Source: a virus. From it: 38,559 nt of DNA. The notes below the pieces were generated by a model that worked only from the letters and a program-made list of their open reading frames with translations, was not told where the DNA came from and made no database searches. The stretch is from IMG/VR virus record IMGVR_UViG_3300009425_000035, positions 1-38,559 of that record, one strand, 5' to 3'. Below are positions 13,783-19,490 of this stretch, piece after piece (position 1 is the first letter of the stretch; each line of letters starts with the position of its first letter). The position numbers and the translations under genes were made by a program.

Positions 13783-13941
13783 ATGGATAAAGATAAAATA
13801 TACCAAGATCTAATGCCAATCCTTCTAAATCTAGAGGGTATACATGAAGATAGACCGTCCTCACGCCTAAAAGACGCCATAGAGCGGTTAGATCTAGTGA
13901 TTCATAGAGTAGAACACGTGGAAGGATGGTATAATAGCTAG
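13783..13941 (+). CDS. Unknown 52-aa protein
   Basis: ATG 13783 to TAG 13939-13941, about 50 nt after a promoter. The product is helical with a clear amphipathic section (SRLKDAIERLDLVIHRVEHVEGW). No known family. Position behind a well-spaced promoter, and a second small gene immediately after it, support that it is real. Confidence 0.55.
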   Translation: MDKDKIYQDLMPILLNLEGIHEDRPSSRLKDAIERLDLVIHRVEHVEGWYNS

Positions 13942-13944
13942 TAT

Positions 13945-14100
13945 ATGAATAAGAAACGTGATAAACTAACCAAAGTACTCAGTAAACTAGGAGGCTTTAA
14001 GAGGTATAGTGGTGCAATAGACTTAATAGTAGGGGTGACCTTCATAGGCTTTACTATCTTCTGCTTCTATGTAATGATATGGATTGTGTGTCCATGTTGA
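13945..14100 (+). CDS. Single-pass membrane micro-protein (51 aa)
   Basis: ATG 13945, three bases after the previous stop, to TGA 14098-14100. A basic N-terminus (NKKRDKLTKVLSKLGGFKRY) precedes one long hydrophobic helix (about 28-48, LIVGVTFIGFTIFCFYVMIWIV) and a C-P-C end. Likely inner-membrane with the basic end in the cytoplasm. Function unknown. Confidence 0.58.
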   Translation: MNKKRDKLTKVLSKLGGFKRYSGAIDLIVGVTFIGFTIFCFYVMIWIVCPC

Positions 14101-14271
14101 GGTCCAGCTGATGGACTCCTGACCTACACCTGATGTACACTTGCCTGTAGCTTTAGATCATCTTGCTATAACACTGCCAGTAGAGTTCCCTTACCGGTAC
14201 GTAGTCGGCTGGGCTGGCCCATACCTAGTAATATCTCTCTGATCAAATTTAGAGTATATAGTAATATATAT
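14101..14271. other. GC-richer spacer between converging micro-gene operons
   Basis: The spacer between the rightward pair (ends 14100) and the leftward operon (ends 14272). It is much richer in G and C than its surroundings up to about 14220. A short hairpin, GTCCA-GCTGA-TGGAC, lies near its left end, and GC-rich GGCTGGGCTGGCCC near its right end. I see no open frame and no tRNA fold. It may hold a structured RNA or overlapping 3' ends; no T-run terminator is present. Confidence 0.45.
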
Positions 14272-14361
14272 TTATATATTGTTGAACATGGTTATAAGTA
14301 GGTATATAAGACCTCCTATCATCATTCCTCTTATTATTCTCTCTATAAGTTTATTGTTCAT
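14272..14361 (-). CDS. Membrane micro-protein (29 aa), last gene of leftward operon
   Basis: ATG 14361 to TAA 14274-14272 on the minus strand. The product MNNKLIERIIRGMMIGG is followed by a hydrophobic stretch LIYLLITMF and a polar end. The start overlaps the 3' end of the preceding gene by 11 nt. It has the same plan (basic start plus one short helix) as its operon neighbours. Confidence 0.45.
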   Translation of the reverse strand: MNNKLIERIIRGMMIGGLIYLLITMFNNI

Positions 14362-14467
14362 CCTTTGGATTTATTAGTTTAAGTACTTGTTTAATGCCGA
14401 TGGCGTATATAATCATAATTATTACTGCCTCCATGGTGGTAGACGGGTAGAAGATGTTATACATCAT
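14351..14467 (-). CDS. Membrane micro-protein (38 aa)
   Basis: Tandem ATGATG at 14467-14462 overlaps the stop of the Cys-rich gene; TAA at 14353-14351. The product has a hydrophobic helix (about residues 13-24, EAVIIMIIYAIG) and a basic end (KQVLKLINPKDEQ). No known family. The tight overlap with the neighbouring frames supports coding. Confidence 0.5.
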   Translation of the reverse strand: MMYNIFYPSTTMEAVIIMIIYAIGIKQVLKLINPKDEQ

Positions 14468-14580
14468 CCACAACCGCAATCGCTGTCATTACATCCATCT
14501 TTAGACTTATTAAATACATACTTCTTTAGTATAAATACTATAGATACAATAAGACATACTATAACTAGTGTTGGTTGCAT
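14464..14580 (-). CDS. Cys-rich membrane micro-protein (38 aa), FeoB-associated-like
   Basis: ATG 14580 to TGA 14466-14464. The N-terminus is a hydrophobic helix (TLVIVCLIVSIVFIL, residues 4-18), then a basic linker (KKYVFNKSKDG) and a cysteine cluster C30-N-D-S-D-C35-G-C37-G. This helix plus short C-x4-C-x-C tail is the plan of the small FeoB-associated Cys-rich membrane proteins of bacteria, which are about this size. Metal binding is therefore plausible, but the match is short and made by eye. It lies 6 nt after the preceding stop. Confidence 0.58.
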   Translation of the reverse strand: MQPTLVIVCLIVSIVFILKKYVFNKSKDGCNDSDCGCG

Positions 14581-14586
14581 ACAGTG

Positions 14587-14679
14587 TTAATTACCCATGT
14601 TATGTACCATCCAATACACAAGTATGATTAACATCACACCGGCTATTAACATGATCCAATAGTCTTCTTTATCTTTCAT
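14587..14679 (-). CDS. Membrane micro-protein (30 aa)
   Basis: ATG 14679 overlaps the TGA of the upstream gene in the ATGA arrangement; TAA at 14589-14587. The product starts MKDKEDYW and continues with one hydrophobic helix (IMLIAGVMLIILVYWMV). Polar residues are only at the ends. It would span the inner membrane once. Confidence 0.55.
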   Translation of the reverse strand: MKDKEDYWIMLIAGVMLIILVYWMVHNMGN

Positions 14680-14834
14680 TTATCTTTTGTTTTATGATGG
14701 AAGAAAGGAGAACCTGTGGATAATAAGCTTTTATTGTCTAGTGCTTTTTCTATCCTCTGCGTATTTTTCTCAAGTAAGTCCTTCTCTGAGGTAGGTTTCA
14801 TACTTCTTATTGTATTGTATTGTTTATTATTCAT
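14676..14834 (-). CDS. Unknown 52-aa soluble protein, first clear gene of leftward operon
   Basis: ATG 14834 to TGA 14678-14676. A polar, basic protein with a helical middle (SEKDLLEKNTQRIEKALD) and an end rich in His and Lys. It has no membrane segment, unlike the four genes after it. Its stop overlaps the next ATG. The promoter on this strand at 15020-14988 lies about 150 nt upstream. Confidence 0.55.
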   Translation of the reverse strand: MNNKQYNTIRSMKPTSEKDLLEKNTQRIEKALDNKSLLSTGSPFFHHKTKDK

Positions 14835-14880
14835 CTATCTATGTTTCTTATTATAGTACTGGGTACTCTATGGTGAATAC

Positions 14881-14964
14881 TCAAAATAACTTTTTACACA
14901 TAATACAGTAAATACGTAATAAAAAAATTCTGCAGAATCTCTCTATATAGCACTTATTGGCCAT
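14881..14964 (-). CDS. Possible Cys-rich micro-peptide (27 aa)
   Basis: An ATG at 14964, about 20 nt after the leftward promoter's -7 element, opens a 27-codon frame to TGA 14883-14881. It has four cysteines (C5, C11, C20, C23) and is basic. No ribosome-binding signal is visible and the frame is short, so it may equally be untranslated leader. Confidence 0.25.
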   Translation of the reverse strand: MANKCYIERFCRIFLLRIYCIMCKKLF

Positions 14965-14987
14965 AGAACAGTTACCAGCCTTATATA

Positions 14988-15020
14988 ATATAATATACGA
15001 AGATTTAAGGAGAATTCCAA
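14988..15020 (-). promoter_or_regulatory. Leftward early-type promoter (TTG-N20-TATATTATAT)
   Basis: On the minus strand: TTG 15020-15018, 20 nt ending in TTCG, TATATTATAT 14997-14988. Upstream of TTG is TACCTATAAATAG, matching the extra conserved block of the rightward copies. Spacing and TTCG are identical to the others, which supports the leftward micro-gene operon. Confidence 0.72.
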
Positions 15021-15021
15021 C

Positions 15022-15032
15022 TATTTATAGGT
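15022..15032 (+). promoter_or_regulatory. Candidate late promoter motif, variant (TATTTATAGGT)
   Basis: Matches the first eight positions of TATTTATAATA and lies 15 nt before ATG 15048. It sits back-to-back with the leftward early-type promoter, so the site could divide early leftward from late rightward transcription (inference). Confidence 0.3.
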
Positions 15033-15047
15033 ATATATTAGTGATTA

Positions 15048-15524
15048 ATGAGAGAGATAGATAAGAACATATTAGATATATTCGATAAAAACGATGAAGA
15101 GATCTATAAAGAACACTCCGTAGAGTTAGATGATAGAGAGGTGAGCTTTGTATTAGGTGATTTTGTTAGGTATTTTGAGAACTATTCTATTCTTAATCAA
15201 ATTCAAACACAACAATACCCGGCTCAGTACTCCAAAGTTAAGCATAAAGTAAAACATAAATACTTCATAAAGCTTGTAAACAATCTAAAGAGAATAGATT
15301 TAAATAAAACGCCCAGTATAGAGAAACAAGCCAAACAGCACAATTATCGTAAGGTCCTACACATGCTAGACACCCTTAGAATATACTTCGAAGAGAGAGA
15401 GGGGTATGAATACTGTGCTATTGTTAAATCATACATAGATGCCTGTTACTTACCGCCGATCGGTCAACCGCCACACACCCTAGAGGCTGGTATGGATATA
15501 CAAGCTCTCTTTGATTCTATTTAA
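15048..15524 (+). CDS. Unknown 158-aa protein
   Basis: A helical, charged protein with an acidic first quarter (DKNDEEIYKEHSVELDDREV), a basic middle (KVKHKVKHKYFIKLVNNLKRI) and a short Pro-rich stretch (YLPPIGQPPHTLE) near the end. No known family and no membrane segment. It opens the rightward gene group after the divergent promoter region. Confidence 0.65.
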   Translation: MREIDKNILDIFDKNDEEIYKEHSVELDDREVSFVLGDFVRYFENYSILNQIQTQQYPAQYSKVKHKVKHKYFIKLVNNLKRIDLNKTPSIEKQAKQHNYRKVLHMLDTLRIYFEEREGYEYCAIVKSYIDACYLPPIGQPPHTLEAGMDIQALFDSI

Positions 15525-15667
15525 GTGTACGGTGGTGTTGGGTGTATTCTATCTTATTATGAACAGACTATTGACTTGGATGGATAGGTAGTATTTTTCG
15601 TGGCAACATTTGCGCGCTTTTGCGCGGCGAGCTACGCTGTTTATACCCGCTTAACTTTCCCACCCAC
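15525..15667. other. Short spacer with GC-rich hairpin
   Basis: No gene. CGCGC-TTTT-GCGCG (15613-15626) is a perfect 5-bp stem in a locally GC-rich patch. It could mark the 3' end of the 15048 transcript, though no T-run follows. Just upstream GTAGTATTTTTCGTGGCAAC resembles the spacer end of the early-type promoter without its -7 element. Confidence 0.4.
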
Positions 15668-15678
15668 TATTTATATAC
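15668..15678 (+). promoter_or_regulatory. Candidate late promoter motif, variant (TATTTATATAC)
   Basis: The first eight positions match TATTTATAATA. It lies 15 nt before ATG 15694, whose start context is ACATAAAAACGTTATG. Confidence 0.3.
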
Positions 15679-15693
15679 ACACATAAAAACGTT

Positions 15694-16629
15694 ATGACAG
15701 AAGAGATAAAAGTTATATGCGCCGTTGGATGTTCTTTCTTTAAGGGTGCTGTCGAGGGGGAGAATCCATTCCGTACACGTTTTCTGTCTGAATATGCTTC
15801 TTACTACAGTCGTGCTGAAACAACAGGGTGGTTGGGGGATAAAGATTGGGTGGATACAAGGTTGGAGGATAAAGGTTGGGTGGATACAAAGTTGGAGGAT
15901 AAAGATTGGCTGGATAACAATACATTCAAACATATAAACTGGAGGGAAAAGTCTTTTATTAACCTATTAGCAGCTAAATTTGGAGCTAAACCAGTTAACC
16001 TTTCTGCTTCTGGAGCTGGTAATGATTATATATTCAGAACTGCATATAACTGGATAAAGTCTTCTGGTGATTTATATAGTGGTAAAAAGGCTGCAGTCAT
16101 AGTGGGCCTGTCTGAACTGATGCGTACAGAGCGTTACGATGAGGAGGGTGGTATATGGTATCATTTTTCATATTCTGATTTAGTTTATAACGGGACGACT
16201 AATGATAATGTTGAGTTTTTTAGAAAATCTACTTTTCCATACCTAAGTAAGGAGGAGTGGGAGACTTATTGGGATATATCAGCTAAACACTTTTCTAATA
16301 TAAGCATTCTAAAGGATGAGGTAAAGATGAAGATGGATCTTATTAGTTCTTACTGTAGGGTAAACAATATCAAATGTATTTTTATTAATAACCTCTGTGA
16401 TGTAATAGCATACAATAGAGCTATTTCATCGAACTTAACTAACCTGTTCGGAGGAGGAGTTAAATACGGGGGAGATTTAATTCACTCAGATATGTACATA
16501 TTCCCTAATGGATCTTCTTCTTGGAGACAGTGGCTTACGGAGAAAGATAGTTCATATAGAGGGGAACATCCTAACTCATACGATCACAAGGGGTTGGCTG
16601 AGCTCTTGTATCATCATATTATACAGTGA
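15694..16629 (+). CDS. SGNH/GDSL-type hydrolase-like protein with internal 10-aa repeats
   Basis: A 311-aa protein with the blocks of SGNH hydrolases. The nucleophile block is AVGCSFFKG (S14). Block II is NLSASGAGNDYIF (Gly and Asn of the oxyanion hole), a VGLSE strand stands for block III, and the C-terminal HPNSYDHKGLAELL is a typical block V with the Asp/His pair. Such enzymes deacylate or de-esterify glycans and lipids; phage versions occur as tail-associated deacetylases and as modification enzymes. Residues 49-75 are a tandem repeat (D-K-D/G-W-V-D-T-R/K-L-E) inserted between block I and block II. The Trp/Asp-rich repeat may be an exposed loop. Alternative frames across the repeat are open too and are shadows. 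Confidence 0.72.
   Translation: MTEEIKVICAVGCSFFKGAVEGENPFRTRFLSEYASYYSRAETTGWLGDKDWVDTRLEDKGWVDTKLEDKDWLDNNTFKHINWREKSFINLLAAKFGAKPVNLSASGAGNDYIFRTAYNWIKSSGDLYSGKKAAVIVGLSELMRTERYDEEGGIWYHFSYSDLVYNGTTNDNVEFFRKSTFPYLSKEEWETYWDISAKHFSNISILKDEVKMKMDLISSYCRVNNIKCIFINNLCDVIAYNRAISSNLTNLFGGGVKYGGDLIHSDMYIFPNGSSSWRQWLTEKDSSYRGEHPNSYDHKGLAELLYHHIIQ
15838..15918 (+). repeat. 30-bp tandem repeat, 2.7 copies, in frame
   Basis: Copies at 15838-15867, 15868-15897 and a partial one at 15898-15918, each beginning GATAAAGATTGG or GATAAAGGTTGG. Copies differ at only a few positions, so the duplication is recent. The period is a multiple of three and keeps the SGNH-like gene open. Confidence 0.85.
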
Positions 16630-16657
16630 TATATTTAAAAAATAACCACTAAATTAG

Positions 16658-16690
16658 TTGCCTACCCGAGTTATTTTTCGTATATTTAAG
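16658..16690 (+). promoter_or_regulatory. Early-type promoter (TTG-N20-TATATTTAAG)
   Basis: TTG 16658-16660, 20 nt ending TTCG, TATATTTAAG 16681-16690. Upstream AATAACCACTAAATTAG. The gene starts at 16718 after AAATAAAGGTTATG. Confidence 0.82.
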
Positions 16691-16717
16691 TATAAATAAT
16701 TAGTAAAAATAAAGGTT

Positions 16718-16981
16718 ATGAAAACATTCAAAGATATAAACTGGAAAGCTCATTCTTTAAAAGGGGCGGTTCAAGGGCTACTAATGCTTGATAGCGGTAT
16801 AGAGTTATCTGTTGTAGCAGGACCTGGGCTGTATAGCCTTCCTAGAGAAGCTGGAAAGAGTCCTGATGATTTTGTTAAATTCGAAGTAGCTGCGATAGAT
16901 GATGACGGGGAGTTTGTGGGTGATCCGAAAGGATGGCAGACTAGAGGGGACATTGATAAACTAATCACATTGTTTAATTAA
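16718..16981 (+). CDS. Unknown 87-aa early-type protein
   Basis: Behind its own promoter with the AAAGGTTATG context. The product is beta-rich with LKGAVQGLLMLDSGIELSVV and an acidic stretch FEVAAIDDDGEFVGDP. It resembles small phage proteins of unknown role. No membrane segment. The leftward frame is a shadow. Confidence 0.68.
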   Translation: MKTFKDINWKAHSLKGAVQGLLMLDSGIELSVVAGPGLYSLPREAGKSPDDFVKFEVAAIDDDGEFVGDPKGWQTRGDIDKLITLFN

Positions 16982-16995
16982 AAAAAATAAAAGTT

Positions 16996-17322
16996 ATGAA
17001 TTACAGAGAGACTAAGGCGGCAAGTAAAGAGATTAAATTAGCTATCCAATCTATGGTGGACGGTGATAAGATGTCGGTTACTTACCCTGTAGCTCGTGTT
17101 AATGTGGGGTGGATTGATAAAGAGTTCATTATTAAAGCATGGGACTGTGGTGTGAGTGATAGTAGTATGAGTTACTCCATATATGACGATTCTAATTTTC
17201 GAGGGATGAACTTTAATGTTAAGCCCACTACTTTAAGAGCTTATACTTTCGATATGATGAATCAGAGAACTAGTTTCAATTTTGATCTAACTAAGATGAA
17301 GTTAACTAAACAGGTTATATAA
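16996..17322 (+). CDS. Unknown 108-aa protein
   Basis: 14 nt after the previous stop; start context AAATAAAAGTTATG, one base off the usual one, without a new promoter, so probably the second gene of the 16718 unit. A soluble, mixed protein with many Ser, Asn and Met residues in the C-terminal half. Not recognised. Confidence 0.65.
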   Translation: MNYRETKAASKEIKLAIQSMVDGDKMSVTYPVARVNVGWIDKEFIIKAWDCGVSDSSMSYSIYDDSNFRGMNFNVKPTTLRAYTFDMMNQRTSFNFDLTKMKLTKQVI

Positions 17323-17651
17323 TGGCTGAAAAGACTGGTGGATTAGAGAAATTATACTATGACTTCCCTACTGAGGCAGTATTAGAGGTATCTATTAACG
17401 GCGTCTGGTATAGAACTACGTCTAAGGATTTTAGATCTTTCGATGGACCTAGGAGATATACTAAACCTATTCAGCAACCACCTCAGGGAATGCCTAAGCT
17501 TAAAGACTTAGAGTTTGAAACTATTGAACATACTAACGGAAAATTATTTATGTTTGCCTCTAATAAAGAAGTTTTTGCTGTTAATGATGAGAAGATTGTT
17601 AATTCTCCTTATTATGAACAGACTAACGCTATTTCAGCATCTAGAACTTAA
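17322..17651 (+). CDS. Unknown 109-aa protein
   Basis: The ATG shares its A with the upstream TAA, giving a one-base overlap and likely coupling. The sequence is beta-rich around VLEVSINGVWYRTTSKDF with a Pro-rich middle (TKPIQQPPQGMPKL). No known family. Confidence 0.63.
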   Translation: MAEKTGGLEKLYYDFPTEAVLEVSINGVWYRTTSKDFRSFDGPRRYTKPIQQPPQGMPKLKDLEFETIEHTNGKLFMFASNKEVFAVNDEKIVNSPYYEQTNAISASRT

Positions 17652-17657
17652 TATACT

Positions 17658-18230
17658 ATGAAATATATAATAACACTATTGCTTATTTTTAATTTACTTG
17701 CCTGCTCTCCTGTAGATGAAATAGATTTTTTATTTACAGACCCTGATGCAGAGATGATATTCCCTGTTGATGTAGATGAAAATGGCTACTATCATGTACC
17801 TTTAGATTGGAGTGGAGAATTCTACCCTTATTTCTCAGTAAATGTAGTGGCAGATAAGGTATTAGGGGGCATAACAAGTGCAAGGTTCGATACAGATACG
17901 TATTGGGTACTTGGAGACTCAATAGCTTTCACCATTCCTCTTTACTCCCCCTATAACGGGTTGGAAAACTACCAAGGTACACCTATTCCAGTTAGGGATA
18001 CAATAGTATATTTGAGTCAGTTCGAAGGAACCATTCTCCCTATAGTGCAGAACAATACTAGAATATACTTCTCCGATCACGCCGGAGTAAGTACCTCTAA
18101 GAGAACAGTGGGGCCATTTCCGCCAGAGTTAGTTGGTGACACTATATCATTGTATATGAAGGTGTTATGGGAATATGGTAATACTAGTTTAGAAAAAGAT
18201 CACTATATAGAAAAATTTATTGTGGAATAG
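17658..18230 (+). CDS. Phage-encoded lipoprotein (190 aa)
   Basis: A typical lipoprotein signal: K2, hydrophobic IITLLLIFNLL, lipobox L-L-A-C with Cys16. The residues after Cys are S-P-V-D-E-I-D, acidic as in the surface-export signals described for Bacteroidota lipoproteins, so it may reach the cell surface. The mature part is beta-rich, with a long Tyr/Pro/Asp-rich stretch and no enzyme motif. Phage lipoproteins such as T5 Llp block receptors to prevent superinfection; the same role here is inference. It ends the 16718 gene group; no terminator is seen. Confidence 0.72.
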   Translation: MKYIITLLLIFNLLACSPVDEIDFLFTDPDAEMIFPVDVDENGYYHVPLDWSGEFYPYFSVNVVADKVLGGITSARFDTDTYWVLGDSIAFTIPLYSPYNGLENYQGTPIPVRDTIVYLSQFEGTILPIVQNNTRIYFSDHAGVSTSKRTVGPFPPELVGDTISLYMKVLWEYGNTSLEKDHYIEKFIVE

Positions 18231-18260
18231 TTGCCATTCTGCAAAATTTTCACTAACTTC
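18231..18260 (+). promoter_or_regulatory. Weak promoter-like site (TTG-N20-TAACTTC)
   Basis: TTG 18231-18233 overlaps the lipoprotein stop, then 20 nt and TAACTTC (18254-18260). Upstream TTATTGTGGAATAG matches the extra block of the family, especially the 7937 copy. The -7 part is poor. It would give a leader of about 180 nt before the HD gene. Confidence 0.35.
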
Positions 18261-18346
18261 TATAATGTATTAAGATTTATATAATAAAAAGAATATAATA
18301 GTTAATTATAAATAATATATTTTAATATAAAAAAATAATAAGAAGA

Positions 18347-18387
18347 TTAGTTAACTAAGGAAGGATAGTCTTACATTTTAGTTAACT
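18347..18387 (+). repeat. Pair of TTAGTTAACT repeats, possible operators
   Basis: Direct copies of TTAGTTAACT at 18347-18356 and 18378-18387, 31 bp apart (about three helical turns). Each contains the palindrome AGTTAACT. They lie just upstream of the promoter at 18410-18440, where a dimeric regulator could bind. No regulator is identified. Confidence 0.45.
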
Positions 18388-18409
18388 TACTTATATACTT
18401 ATAGATAAG

Positions 18410-18440
18410 TTGTTTAATTGAATAATAATTCGTACCTTAT
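18410..18440 (+). promoter_or_regulatory. Early/middle-type promoter abutting a start codon
   Basis: TTG 18410-18412, 20 nt ending TTCG, TACCTTAT 18433-18440. ATG of the HD gene is at 18446, so a start site about 7 nt after the -7 element would leave almost no leader. Confidence 0.55.
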
Positions 18441-18445
18441 ATAAT

Positions 18446-19180
18446 ATGGCATTGAAAGCAGAGGAAATACAGAAAAATTGGGATCTACATTTAAAGATAG
18501 TAGACAAGTACATCGGAGATCGAAAGAATGATATTAACATCATGCTTGAGGATCTTGCCGATACCTATGTAATGGCCCCAGCTAGTGGTAAGACTTGGTT
18601 CCACAACGCCTTCCCAGGCGGTTATGTCGACCATGTTAACAGAGTAATACAGTATGCAGTTAAACAATCCAGGTTGTATGAAGAGATGGGAGGTACTATT
18701 GACTTCACAATGGAAGAATTAGTATTCTCAGGCCTGTTTCACGACCTAGGTAAGATAGGAACAAAAGATTTAGCAAGCTATATACCCCAGACCGACAAAT
18801 GGAGACAGGATAAACTAAACGAAATGTATACACCCAACGGGGATTTAACATTTATGCTAGTACCGGACAGATCTCTATTTACCTTACAGCAATATGGTAT
18901 TAAAACCTCAGAAAAAGAGTACCTAGCCATCAAATGCCACGATGGACTGTTCGCAGAAGGTAATAAACCATACTTCTTTAGCAATAACCCTAACTCTAGG
19001 ATGAAAACATCAATAGTAAACATACTACATGCTGCAGATTTCCTAGCTTCTAAGGTAGAGTACGATAAATGGCTAGTATCCAAGGGAAGTACAGTTGCTA
19101 AGGTGCAAAAAACAAGTAGCTCCACAGGAAAGAAGGTTAATTCTTCAAAAGGACTATTAAACACAATAAAAAAATTATAA
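18446..19180 (+). CDS. HD-domain phosphohydrolase
   Basis: A 244-aa protein with the HD metal-site order. H63 lies in GGYVDHVNRVI, H99-D100 in GLFHDLGKIGTKDL, and a later Asp in LHAADFLASKVEYDKW. HD proteins hydrolyse phosphate esters of nucleotides or RNA. T4-like marine phages often carry a copy near late-gene regulators, but its substrate is not known. The C-terminal 30 residues are Ser/Lys-rich and probably disordered (KVQKTSSSTGKKVNSSKG). It is the first gene of the group leading to the sigma factor and baseplate genes. The leftward frame within it is a shadow. Confidence 0.82.
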   Translation: MALKAEEIQKNWDLHLKIVDKYIGDRKNDINIMLEDLADTYVMAPASGKTWFHNAFPGGYVDHVNRVIQYAVKQSRLYEEMGGTIDFTMEELVFSGLFHDLGKIGTKDLASYIPQTDKWRQDKLNEMYTPNGDLTFMLVPDRSLFTLQQYGIKTSEKEYLAIKCHDGLFAEGNKPYFFSNNPNSRMKTSIVNILHAADFLASKVEYDKWLVSKGSTVAKVQKTSSSTGKKVNSSKGLLNTIKKL

Positions 19181-19181
19181 T

Positions 19182-19490
19182 ATGGTGGATCCTATAGTAA
19201 TATACGTTGCCCTAGGTGCTGTTATAGCAATTTTAAGCTATGCAGTGAGAAATCTGTTGATAAGAGTGGAGAAATATGAAGATGCCGTTGAAGAACAGGT
19301 TAATTTCATCAATAATCTATCAGATACCATAAAACAATCACAAGCCCACTTAAAAGAACTCGATTCCAAGGGAGTATTCCAATCGGATGATGAGACAGGT
19401 TACTTTTTTAATCAATTAAAAATAGTACAAGAGGAATTGGATAAATTCCACGTACCTGAATCATATGGGCAGAGCAAAAAGCAAAGCTAA
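19182..19490 (+). CDS. Membrane-anchored coiled-coil protein (102 aa)
   Basis: Residues about 4-24 form one hydrophobic helix (PIVIYVALGAVIAILSYAV). A charged helical tail (about 28-90) has heptad spacing, giving a bitopic protein with a cytoplasmic coiled coil. This is also the plan of class III holins and Rz-like spanins, but there is no evidence for lysis function. It starts one base after the HD stop and overlaps the sigma-factor start by 26 nt. Confidence 0.6.
   Translation: MVDPIVIYVALGAVIAILSYAVRNLLIRVEKYEDAVEEQVNFINNLSDTIKQSQAHLKELDSKGVFQSDDETGYFFNQLKIVQEELDKFHVPESYGQSKKQS

Noticed and set aside
14101-14230. tRNA gene or hammerhead-type ribozyme in the GC-rich spacer
   Set aside because: Two CTGATG strings were seen, but there is no matching GAAA core, no cloverleaf and no TTC-loop signature. 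No tRNA was found elsewhere either.
14387-14590. Rightward 67-codon frame
   Set aside because: It is antisense to the leftward micro-gene operon, has His-rich random-looking sequence and no promoter or start context.
15667-15937. Three alternative frames across the 30-bp repeats
   Set aside because: A repeat with a period divisible by three keeps all frames open. Only the frame at 15694 continues into SGNH blocks.
18778-19164. Leftward 128-codon frame
   Set aside because: Antisense of the HD-domain gene with no promoter or recognisable protein.
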